Positions 1 to 6,820 of a stretch of 11,097 bases of DNA are shown here, piece by piece (position 1 is the first letter of the stretch; each line of letters starts with the position of its first letter). A program made the position numbers and the translations under genes. The DNA comes from Pseudomonadota bacterium (GTDB lineage: Bacteria > Myxococcota_A > Polyangia > Polyangiales > Ga0077539). The stretch lies in the NCBI GenBank assembly GCA_023428035.1, contig JAEYZO010000432.1, positions 1-11,097 of the forward strand, in the 5' to 3' direction. Under the pieces are notes generated by a model. That model had not been told where the DNA came from. It saw nothing but the letters and a program-made list of their open reading frames with translations, and searched no databases.

Positions 1-738
1 CAGGTCCGCCGCGGGCGCCACGAAATCCGCGCCGATGCCCTCGACCCGGTGCGCGAAGGGCCGCGTCGCGCGGCCGTGCTTCACCCGGTCGTAGAAGACC
101 GACCCCACCGGGTCCACCGCCACCACCTTCACCGAAGGCTTCAATGACTTCAGGTGACGTCCCGCGCCGGTGAGCGCGCCGCCGGTGTTCATCCCGCCCA
201 CGATCGCGTCGACCTCGCCCCCGGTCTGCGCCCACAGCTCGGCGCCCAGCGACCCCGCGTGCGCCTCGGCGTTCGCCCGCGAGTCGTGCTGCCCCATCAG
301 CGCCGCGCCGGGGGTCTCCTCCGCGATGCGCCGCGCGACGGCGTAGTGGCTCCGCGGGTCGTCGGGCTCCACCGACGAGGGGCAGAGCACCACCCGCGCC
401 CCATAGGCCCTCGGCGCCGCGACGCGCTCAGGGGCGGTCTTGTCGGGCATCACGCACACGCAGCGGTAGCCCAGCACCGCCGCGGCCATCGCCAGCGCCG
501 CGCCCGCGTTGCCCGCCGTCGCCTCGACCACCGTGCCCCCCGGCCGGAGGCGCCCCTCGGACTCCGCGCGGCGGATCAGAGCGAGGGCCACGCGGTCCTT
601 CACCGAGCCCGAGGGGTTGAGCCACTCGCACTTGGCGTACAGCTCCGCCGCGAGGTCGCTCGGCGCCGCGCGGTGCAGCCTCACCAGCGGCGTCGCGCCG
701 ACCGCGTCGAGCACCGTCTCCTTCGCGCCCTGCATCAT
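1..738 (-). CDS. Cystathionine beta-synthase / cysteine synthase-type PLP enzyme, partial (C-terminus beyond window)
   Basis: The minus strand is open from ATG at 738 to the left edge: 246 residues, no stop, so the C-terminus is missing. It is a fold-type II PLP enzyme that would use serine, O-acetylserine or cystathionine-type substrates in cysteine/transsulfuration metabolism in the cytosol. Seen: N-terminal 'VGATPLVRLHR'; PLP-lysine motif NPSGSVKDRVAL with K47; asparagine loop E72-A-T-A-G-N-A-G79; 'GYRCVCVMPDK' (90-100); phosphate loop G182-M-N-T-G-G-A-L-T-G191; and 'VEGIGADF' (232-239). The last motif and the GYRC segment resemble CBS more than CysK. Oddities: the family's usual TSGNT is TAGNA, GTGGT is NTGGA, and the Q-F/Y-x-N-P segment is QHDSRAN. 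A second ATG follows directly at 735. It is divergent from pyruvate kinase with only 70 bases between. Fold assignment is secure; the exact reaction is not, given the altered loops. Confidence 0.88.
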   Translation of the reverse strand, partial: MMQGAKETVLDAVGATPLVRLHRAAPSDLAAELYAKCEWLNPSGSVKDRVALALIRRAESEGRLRPGGTVVEATAGNAGAALAMAAAVLGYRCVCVMPDKTAPERVAAPRAYGARVVLCPSSVEPDDPRSHYAVARRIAEETPGAALMGQHDSRANAEAHAGSLGAELWAQTGGEVDAIVGGMNTGGALTGAGRHLKSLKPSVKVVAVDPVGSVFYDRVKHGRATRPFAHRVEGIGADFVAPAADL

Positions 739-808
739 GGCCGCGGGGATAACACACACGCCCGTCGCCGTGGACGCGCGCGCGGCCTTCGTGGTCCACT
801 CCCCGCCC
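739..808. promoter_or_regulatory. Divergent intergenic region, probable shared promoters
   Basis: These 70 bases separate the start codons of the divergent PLP enzyme and pyruvate kinase genes, so both promoters should lie here or slightly inside the genes. The only A/T-richer patch is around 747-757 (GGATAACACAC). On the plus strand GATAAC (748-753) is a weak -10 candidate; on the minus strand the same patch lies about 10 bases before the PLP gene ATG. No convincing -35 box or Shine-Dalgarno sequence is visible for either gene. The assignment rests on geometry more than on motif quality. Confidence 0.3.
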
Positions 809-2203
809 ATGCGGAAGGCCAAGATCCTCGCGACGGTCGGGCCCGCGAGCCGCGACCCCGCCGTGCTCGACGCGCTGCTCGCCGCCGGCGTCGACGGCTT
901 CAGGGTGAACTTCTCCCACGGCCTCGCCGACGAGCACCGCGAGACCGTGAAGCGCATCCGCGAGGCGTCGCAGCGCGCGGGGCGCGTCGTGGCCGTGCTC
1001 GGCGACCTCTCGGGCCCGAAGATCCGCTGCGGCACCTTCGCGAACGGGCCCGTCGAGCTGCGCGAAGGCCAGACCTTCAGCTTCACCTCCAGGGAGGTGC
1101 CCGGCGACGAGACCATCGTCTCCGCTACCTACCCCCTCGCGAGGGACCTCACCCCGGGTGACACCGTGCTCCTCGACGACGGGATGCTCCGCATGCGCGT
1201 CACCTCCGTCGAGGGTGAAGACGTCCACTGCGTGGTCGAGGTGGGCGGGGCCCTCTCGGACCGTAAAGGGATCAACCTCCCCGGCGCGCGCCTGAAGACC
1301 CCCGCCCTCACCGAGAAGGACCGCCGCGACGCCGCCCTCGCGCGGGAGATCGGCGTCGACTTCGTGGCCCTCTCCTTCGTGCGCCGCGCCGACGACGTCT
1401 TTCAAGCCCGCTCCCTCGTGGGCCCGGGCCTGCCCATCGTCGCGAAGATCGAGAAGCCCGAGGCCGTCGAAGACCTCGACGCCATCCTCGACGCCTCCGA
1501 CGGCGCGATGGTCGCCCGCGGAGACCTCGGCGTGGAGCTCGGCCCCGAGAAGGTCCCGCTGGTGCAGAAGCGGGTGATCGAGTGCACCAACGGCCGCAGC
1601 AAGCTGGTCATCACCGCCACGCAGATGCTCGACTCGATGATCCGCGCCCCGCGGCCCACCCGCGCCGAGGCCGCCGACGTCGCCAACGCCGTGCTCGACG
1701 CCACCGACGTGCTGATGCTCTCGGGCGAGACCGCCTCGGGGCGCTACCCCGTCGAGTCGGTCGCGATGATGGACTCCATCATCCGCGAGGTAGAGCGCTC
1801 GGAGCTCTTCCGCCGCGTCACCGAGCTCCCGAGCACCAACCGCGACTGGGACTACACCCACGCCTGCGCCGCCGCGGCCTCGCTCACGTCACGCAACGCG
1901 CTCCTGCGAGCGATCGTGGTCTTCACCCGGCAAGGGCACACCGCGAACATGGTGGCGGAGTTCCGACCGCGATCGCCGATCGTCGCCGTCACCGCTTCGC
2001 TCTCCGCCGCGCAGCGCCTCGCGCTCCAGTGGGGGACCGTGCCCGTGCACGGCGAGTACCCCACCAACGTCGCCGAGGCCGTGACCCTCGCCGCCGAGGC
2101 CGCGCGGCAGTACGTCGGCGCCAAGGCACGAGACACCATCGGCGTCGTGTCAGGGAGCCAGCGCGACACCGGCACCAAGTGCTTCGTGCTCCACACCCTG
2201 TAG
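809..2203 (+). CDS. pyk: Pyruvate kinase
   Basis: It catalyses phosphoenolpyruvate + ADP to pyruvate + ATP, the last step of glycolysis, in the cytosol. The ATG at 809 gives 464 residues beginning MRKAKILATVGPAS, exactly the usual bacterial beginning (KI-AT-GPAS), and a normal length (E. coli enzymes 470-480). Seen in order: FRVNFSHG (31-38), LSGPKIR in the ADP/PEP site, 'VALSFVRRADDV', KIEKPE with catalytic K213 and metal ligand E215, MVARGDLGVE with metal ligand D239, then ITATQMLDSM and the RPTRAEAADVANAVLD / LMLSGETASGRYPVE block. The C-terminal domain ends VVSGSQRDTGTK...LHTL. The open frame extends upstream to 509, but that part lies on top of the oppositely oriented PLP gene and has no family similarity. 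All catalytic residues are present, so it should be active. Confidence 0.97.
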   Translation: MRKAKILATVGPASRDPAVLDALLAAGVDGFRVNFSHGLADEHRETVKRIREASQRAGRVVAVLGDLSGPKIRCGTFANGPVELREGQTFSFTSREVPGDETIVSATYPLARDLTPGDTVLLDDGMLRMRVTSVEGEDVHCVVEVGGALSDRKGINLPGARLKTPALTEKDRRDAALAREIGVDFVALSFVRRADDVFQARSLVGPGLPIVAKIEKPEAVEDLDAILDASDGAMVARGDLGVELGPEKVPLVQKRVIECTNGRSKLVITATQMLDSMIRAPRPTRAEAADVANAVLDATDVLMLSGETASGRYPVESVAMMDSIIREVERSELFRRVTELPSTNRDWDYTHACAAAASLTSRNALLRAIVVFTRQGHTANMVAEFRPRSPIVAVTASLSAAQRLALQWGTVPVHGEYPTNVAEAVTLAAEAARQYVGAKARDTIGVVSGSQRDTGTKCFVLHTL

Positions 2204-2210
2204 CGGGCGA

Positions 2211-2216
2211 TACGCT
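2211..2216 (+). promoter_or_regulatory. Candidate -10 box (TACGCT) just upstream of the kinase start
   Basis: TACGCT fits the TAnnnT core of a sigma-70-type -10 element and ends 8 bases before the kinase ATG at 2225. Transcription would then begin at or next to the start codon, giving a leaderless mRNA. This fits the absence of a Shine-Dalgarno sequence there. The kinase could instead be read through from pyruvate kinase, only 21 bases upstream. No -35 box is evident, and a six-base match in G+C-rich DNA is weak evidence. Confidence 0.25.
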
Positions 2217-2224
2217 CACGAACG

Positions 2225-3607
2225 ATGGAGAACCGAGACCTCCACCCCCCGGTCGACCTGGGAGACGGACCGACCCCCGAGGGGGAAGACCCCTTCGGCC
2301 TCCTCAACCACGACCTCGACGGGAAATACCTCGTCGAGTCGGTGGTCGCCGAGGGCGGCTTCGGCGTCGTGTTCCGCGGCACGCACCTCGGCCTCAAGAC
2401 CTCCGTCGCCGTGAAGGTGCTGAAGGTCCCCGCGGAGCTGAACGGCGACGCGCGGCGGCACTTCCTCCAGCGCTTCGAGAACGAGGCGCAGACCATGGCC
2501 CGGATCATCCACCCCGCCGTCGCGCGGGTGATCGACTTCGGCGCGTCGCCCATGCCCATCGGCGACGCCGCGCCGTGGATGGTGCTCGAGTGGCTCGACG
2601 GCCGCACCCTCGAAGACGAGCTCTCGCGCCGCCGCCGCGAGGGCGACGCCACGTTCTCTCCGCGCGAGGCGCTCGCCCTCCTGCGCCCGGTGATCGACGC
2701 CGTGGCCCTCGCCCACGACGAGGGCGTCGCGCACCGCGACATCAAGCCCGGCAACCTCATGCTCGTCACCTCGAAGCGCGGAGACGTCTCGCTCAAGCTC
2801 TTCGACTTCGGCATCGCCAAGGCCACCACCGAGGGCGAGGCGGGCGCCCCCACGCAGGCCCACTTCCGCGCGTTCTCCCCCGACTACGCCGCGCCCGAGC
2901 AGATGTCGGGCAGCCCCACCGGGCCGAGCACCGACGTCCACGCGCTGGGTCTGATCGTCACGGAATTGCTCACCGGGAGGGCGCCCTACGACGGCGCCGA
3001 CGGGGTCGAGGTCTGCGCCGACGCGCTCTCGCCGAAACGCCCCACCCCCGCCAAGCGCGGCGTCGACGCGGGTGACTGGGAGCACGTCATCGCCCGCGCG
3101 GTGAGCCTCAAGCCCGCGGACCGCTTCCCCGACGCGGGGGCCTTCTTGAAGGCGCTGGAGGCGGTCGTTCCGACGAGCCTGGGCTCCCTCGACGAGCGCG
3201 ACGAGCCGATGGCCCTGCCCGTCCAGCGAGGGCCGGCGCGAACGCTCGCGGTGGCGGGGGCGCTCCTGCTCCTCGCGGGGGCGGCGCTCTTGTACTTCAC
3301 GCGCCCGACGTCCACGGCGCCTCCCGCCGCGCAGCCCGCGCCCGCGCCGACGGCGGTCGCGGAGAGCGACGTGGCGGTGGCCGCGCTCGAAGACGTCACC
3401 GAGGCGAGCTCCGACGTCGCCGTGGTGGTGGCCTTGCCGGGGGAGACCGACGCGGGCGCGGTGGCCGCGTCGGCCGACGTCCCTGAGCCCGAGCAGCCCG
3501 TAGGCACGGTGTTCGATACCCTGCGACGCGCGGCGAGGGAGCGCGCCGAGCGGGCCGCCGAGCGGAGGGCGCCGCGGGAGCCCCGGGGAGAGATCCCCAT
3601 CGAGTGA
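2225..3607 (+). CDS. Transmembrane Hanks-type serine/threonine protein kinase
   Basis: A 460-residue receptor-like kinase with a cytosolic catalytic domain, one membrane helix and an outside tail. Domain order: a short leader; kinase domain about 35-315 with glycine loop AEGGFGVV (42-49), ATP lysine K64 in VAVKVLK, probable alpha-C glutamate E85 or E87, catalytic HRDIKPGN (170-177, D172), DFGIAK (D194), APE (223-225) and TDVHALG (236-242). The membrane segment is about 340-358 (LAVAGALLLLAGAALLYF). It is followed by an Ala/Pro/Asp-rich tail with a duplicated SDVAV and a terminal Arg/Glu-rich stretch (DTLRRAARERAERAAERR) that may form a helix. All catalytic residues are present; only the first glycine of the ATP loop is Ala. 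No PASTA or TPR repeats are seen. It starts 21 bases after pyruvate kinase and is followed by a surface lipoprotein gene. The target and the signal sensed are unknown. Confidence 0.95.
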   Translation: MENRDLHPPVDLGDGPTPEGEDPFGLLNHDLDGKYLVESVVAEGGFGVVFRGTHLGLKTSVAVKVLKVPAELNGDARRHFLQRFENEAQTMARIIHPAVARVIDFGASPMPIGDAAPWMVLEWLDGRTLEDELSRRRREGDATFSPREALALLRPVIDAVALAHDEGVAHRDIKPGNLMLVTSKRGDVSLKLFDFGIAKATTEGEAGAPTQAHFRAFSPDYAAPEQMSGSPTGPSTDVHALGLIVTELLTGRAPYDGADGVEVCADALSPKRPTPAKRGVDAGDWEHVIARAVSLKPADRFPDAGAFLKALEAVVPTSLGSLDERDEPMALPVQRGPARTLAVAGALLLLAGAALLYFTRPTSTAPPAAQPAPAPTAVAESDVAVAALEDVTEASSDVAVVVALPGETDAGAVAASADVPEPEQPVGTVFDTLRRAARERAERAAERRAPREPRGEIPIE

Positions 3608-3675
3608 AGGGGGCCGCGGGGCGATCTGTGAGAGACTCGACCCTCGACGATTGCTTCAACCCCGCGACGGGGAGC

Positions 3676-3680
3676 GGAGG
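3676..3680 (+). promoter_or_regulatory. Shine-Dalgarno (GGAGG) that sets the start of the Cys-rich lipoprotein
   Basis: GGAGG sits 7 bases before the ATG at 3688, ideal spacing. This, together with a lipoprotein signal peptide beginning at that ATG, chooses 3688 over the in-frame GTG at 3604, which would overlap the kinase stop codon and add 28 residues in front of the signal peptide. Confidence 0.75.
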
Positions 3681-3687
3681 CGCTTCG

Positions 3688-6396
3688 ATGAAGAGGGTAC
3701 GGTGGCTGGGCGCGTGCGCGGTGACGCTCACGCTGGTGGCGGGCTGCTCCGACGACGCGAGCGTGGTCGGCGGAGACGCGGGCGCAGACACGGGCGCCGT
3801 CGACGTGTCGACGGACATGGGCGTCGACACCGGCCCGCCCGACACGGGCTCGATCGACACCGGCGTCGACGCCGGCCCCGCTGACTCCGGCGAAGACGCC
3901 GGGCAGGACGCGGGGGAGGACGTCCCCGTCGACGTGCCCTTCCGCTGTACGAGCGACGCCGACTGCGCGGGCAACGCGGGCGGCAACGCCTGCGACACCG
4001 CCTCGGGCCGCTGCGTGGCCTGCACGGCCACCTCCGACCTCTGCCCCGCCGGGCAGTACTGCGTCGCCGCCACCAACACCTGTGCCGCGGGCTGCCGCGA
4101 CGACTCCTCGTGCAACCCCGACGCGGGCGCCCCCGGCGACGGCGGCGCGAGCGGCCAGCGCTGCGAGCCCACCACCCGCCAGTGCGTCGCCTGCGTCACC
4201 GACGACCACTGCCCCTCGGGCACCCGCTGCATGGGCAACACCTGCGTCACGGGCTGCGCCTCCGACGCGAACTGCGCGACGGGGCAGACCTGCTGCGCCG
4301 GCGGGTGCGTCGACACCCAGAGCAACACCGCCCACTGCGGGATGTGCGGCAGCGGGTGCATGGTCACCAACGGCGTCGCGGCCTGCATGAACGGCTCGTG
4401 CGTCGTGGGCTCGTGCACCGCGCCCTACGCCGACTGCGACATGAGCGCCGCCAACGGCTGCGAGGCCGACACCAGCGCGAGCCTCGACCACTGCGGCGGC
4501 TGCGGGATGTCCTGCGCGCCCGCCAACGCCACGGCCTCGTGCGCGATGGGCGCGTGCTCCGTGGCCTCGTGCGCGACGGGCTTCGCCGACTGCGACATGG
4601 CCGTCGCCAACGGCTGCGAGGTGAACACCCAGACCGACCTCGCCAACTGCGGCGCGTGCGGGACCACCTGCTCGCCCGCGAACGCGACGGGTGCGTGCGC
4701 GATGGGCGCGTGCTCCGTCGCCTCGTGCGCGACGGGCTTCGCCGACTGCGACATGAGCGCGGCCGACGGCTGCGAGGTGAACACCCAGACCAGCGCGGCG
4801 AACTGCGGCGGCTGCGGGGTGGCCTGCGCCCCGGCCAACGCGACGGGGGCGTGTACCGCGGGGGCCTGCGGGGTGGGGAGCTGCAACGCCGGCTTCGCGA
4901 ACTGCGACATGAGCGCGGCCAACGGCTGCGAGGTGAACACCACCGACGACCTGATGAACTGCGGCGGCTGCGGGACGGCGTGCGCGCCCCGCGCCAACGC
5001 CTCGGTGCGCTGCGAGGCGAGCGCCTGCGCCTTCACCTGCGACATGGGCTACGCCGACTGCGACGGCGACGCCGCCAACGGCTGCGAGGTGAACCTCAAC
5101 GCCGACCCGACCCACTGCGGGAGCTGCGCGACCGCGTGCTCGGTGGCCAACGGCACGGCGTCGTGCGCGGCGGGCGCCTGCGGCGTCGCGGCCTGCAACG
5201 CGGGCTTCGCCAACTGCGACGGGGTGGTCGCGAACGGCTGCGAGGCCAACCTCGCGAGCCCGGCCACCTGCGGGAGCTGCACCAACGCGTGCCCGGCGCG
5301 GGCCAACGCGGCGCAGACCTGCGTCGGGGGCGTGTGCGGCTTCACCTGCAACGCGGACTTCGGTAACTGCGACGGCAACGCGGCCAACGGCTGCGAGCGG
5401 AACATCGCCAACGGGAGCGCGAGCCACTGCGGCGGCTGCGGCGTGGAGTGCGGGCTGCTCCACGCGGTGCCCGCGTGCGTGGCGCGCACCTGCCAGGTGG
5501 AGATGTGCGACGCGGGCTGGGGCAACTGCGACGCGATGCCCGCGAACGGGTGCGAGGTGAACACCCGCACGAGCAACCTGCACTGCGGGGCCTGCAACAG
5601 CCCCTGCGGGAGCGGGACCTACTGCCAGGCGAGCACCTGCCGGCTGCCGGTGAGCTGCAACGCGCTGCGCGCGCTCAACCCCTCGGCGACGAGCGGGGAG
5701 TACGACATCGACCCCGACGGCGCCGGGCCCCTCGCGGCGCAGCGGGTGTACTGCGACATGACCTCGCAGGGCGGCGGCTGGACGCTCATCGGCTCGGTGG
5801 TGAACACCCCGACGCGCGCGTGGAACGCCCTCGGGGTCTTCACCGACCGCGCGAGCTTCGGCGCGATCTCGTCGCGCACCACGGCGAACTACAAGTCCTT
5901 CGCGTGGACCGACGTGGCCGCCAACGACCTGAGGGTCGAGACGGCGGAGTACTCCTTCGGGTGGGCGGCCCTCCTCGGCAACCGCTCGATGGGCGCCTAC
6001 GTCGCCGCGAGCTGGCCGTCGACCTGCAACTCCACCTGGGCGCGCTCGGGGGTGGACTTCTACACCGGCATCAGCGCCGCGCAGGCCGCCGCGTTCGGCT
6101 TCTCGCTGCGCGCGCTCGACAGCAACGCGGCGTGCTTCCCGAGCTCGAACGAGAACGCGGCGATCAACTTCTACGCCGCGGAGTGCTGCTGGGTGAACGG
6201 CCTCGGCAACACCCCCGGCGGCCAGGACCAGTGGCGCACCCACGACCTGTCGCTCCTGCGCCTCGCGAACATCACCCCGGTGACCTGCGCCCCCGGCGCG
6301 TACCCCTGCAACGCCAACGGCCGCACCATCTCCGCCTCGGGCGAGTGCTACGACGCGAGCTGCAAGGCCACCTACGCCCTCGTCTGGGTGCGCTGA
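3688..6396 (+). CDS. Surface lipoprotein with cysteine-rich repeat stalk and intelectin/fibrinogen-like C-terminal domain
   Basis: 902 residues. A signal peptide MKRVRWLGA... ends in a lipobox LVAG-C20; Ser at +2 does not act as an inner-membrane retention signal, so outer-membrane placement is likely. Residues about 21-88 form an Asp/Gly/Thr-rich linker. Residues about 89-241 are irregular cysteine modules (DADC, CVAC, DDHCPSGTRC types). Residues 242-655 are eight tandem units of 50-53 residues, each with eight cysteines (C-x6-C-x7-C-E ... NCGxCG ...). Residues 656-902 form a lectin-type domain: SCNALRALNP, EYDIDPDG, YCDMTSQGGGWTLIGSV (688-704), 'NYKSFAWTDVAANDLRVE' and a C-terminal ALVWVR. 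Known: the YCD...GGGWTL signature belongs to fibrinogen-related and intelectin-like domains; the later YK...DL pattern resembles intelectins. Inferred role: a lipid-anchored, disulfide-stiffened adhesin with a glycan- or ligand-binding tip. The ligand is unknown. It lies 80 bases downstream of the kinase. Confidence 0.9.
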   Translation: MKRVRWLGACAVTLTLVAGCSDDASVVGGDAGADTGAVDVSTDMGVDTGPPDTGSIDTGVDAGPADSGEDAGQDAGEDVPVDVPFRCTSDADCAGNAGGNACDTASGRCVACTATSDLCPAGQYCVAATNTCAAGCRDDSSCNPDAGAPGDGGASGQRCEPTTRQCVACVTDDHCPSGTRCMGNTCVTGCASDANCATGQTCCAGGCVDTQSNTAHCGMCGSGCMVTNGVAACMNGSCVVGSCTAPYADCDMSAANGCEADTSASLDHCGGCGMSCAPANATASCAMGACSVASCATGFADCDMAVANGCEVNTQTDLANCGACGTTCSPANATGACAMGACSVASCATGFADCDMSAADGCEVNTQTSAANCGGCGVACAPANATGACTAGACGVGSCNAGFANCDMSAANGCEVNTTDDLMNCGGCGTACAPRANASVRCEASACAFTCDMGYADCDGDAANGCEVNLNADPTHCGSCATACSVANGTASCAAGACGVAACNAGFANCDGVVANGCEANLASPATCGSCTNACPARANAAQTCVGGVCGFTCNADFGNCDGNAANGCERNIANGSASHCGGCGVECGLLHAVPACVARTCQVEMCDAGWGNCDAMPANGCEVNTRTSNLHCGACNSPCGSGTYCQASTCRLPVSCNALRALNPSATSGEYDIDPDGAGPLAAQRVYCDMTSQGGGWTLIGSVVNTPTRAWNALGVFTDRASFGAISSRTTANYKSFAWTDVAANDLRVETAEYSFGWAALLGNRSMGAYVAASWPSTCNSTWARSGVDFYTGISAAQAAAFGFSLRALDSNAACFPSSNENAAINFYAAECCWVNGLGNTPGGQDQWRTHDLSLLRLANITPVTCAPGAYPCNANGRTISASGECYDASCKATYALVWVR
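4411..5652 (+). repeat. Eight tandem in-frame repeats of ~156 bp (52-residue, 8-Cys units)
   Basis: Units begin at 4411, 4567, 4723, 4879, 5035, 5191, 5344 and 5503, with lengths of 156 (six times), 153, 159 and 150 bases overall, ending at 5652. Pattern per unit: [ST]C-x5-[FYW]-[AG]-[DN]-C-D-x5-GCE-[VA]-N, then a C-G-x-C cluster and two further Cys. The first five unit lengths are exactly 156 bases. Bases 4540-4599 and 4696-4755 differ at one position out of 60, so the early units were duplicated or homogenised recently. A partial unit (CCAGGCVDTQS... to CMNGSCVVG) just upstream of 4411 matches the second half of the motif. Confidence 0.92.
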
Positions 6397-6449
6397 CCTC
6401 ACCCCCGTCCCTCCGCGTCGATGAACGCCCGTGCGGCGGGGGAGTCCGG

Positions 6450-6455
6450 TAGACT
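6450..6455 (+). promoter_or_regulatory. Candidate -10 box (TAGACT) for the second lipoprotein gene
   Basis: TAGACT matches the TAnnnT -10 core in the 93-base gap between the two lipoprotein genes and would give a leader of roughly 25-30 bases before the GTG at 6490. No recognisable -35 hexamer lies about 17 bases upstream. If real, it separates transcription of this gene from the preceding one. Confidence 0.27.
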
Positions 6456-6479
6456 CCGGGGCTCCCCGCTGCACCTCCT

Positions 6480-6484
6480 GGGAG
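6480..6484 (+). promoter_or_regulatory. Shine-Dalgarno (GGGAG) favouring the GTG start at 6490
   Basis: GGGAG precedes GTG 6490 by 5 bases. The frame also has an upstream ATG at 6421, but that would put 23 non-hydrophobic residues in front of the signal peptide and has no ribosome binding site. Confidence 0.6.
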
Positions 6485-6820
6485 TCGACGTGCACCTCCG
6501 CCTCGCCGCGCTCGCGCTCACCCTCGCCCTCGCCTCCGCGGGCTGCTCCGACGACCCGGCGCCCCTCTTCTCCGACGCCGCGACGGGCATCGACGCCTCC
6601 GACGTCCCGCTCCGCGTCGACGTACCTCCCCGCGTCGATACGTCTTCGGGCGACGCCCGCGGTCAGGCCTGTGACCGCAGCGCGCAGTGCGACGACGGCG
6701 TCGAGTGCACGATGGACTACTGCTCCGCCGACGGGCGCTGCGTGAACGTGCCCGACACCACCCGCTGCGACGACGGGGTGTACTGCAACGGCCTCGAGAC
6801 CCGACGCCCGCCGCGGCTGC

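Noticed and set aside
509..808. Upstream-extended starts for pyruvate kinase (509 or 737)
   Set aside because: They add residues with no family similarity, lie over the oppositely oriented PLP gene or its start, and 809 gives the canonical N-terminus.
154..1861. Long overlapping open frames on both strands across the PLP enzyme and pyruvate kinase genes
   Set aside because: Arg/Pro/Ala- or Gly/Val-rich translations without motifs; two genuine, motif-complete genes explain the same DNA.
3604..3687. GTG start at 3604 for the Cys-rich lipoprotein, overlapping the kinase stop codon
   Set aside because: It would place 28 extra residues ahead of a clear signal peptide; GGAGG at 3676-3680 and the lipobox support 3688.
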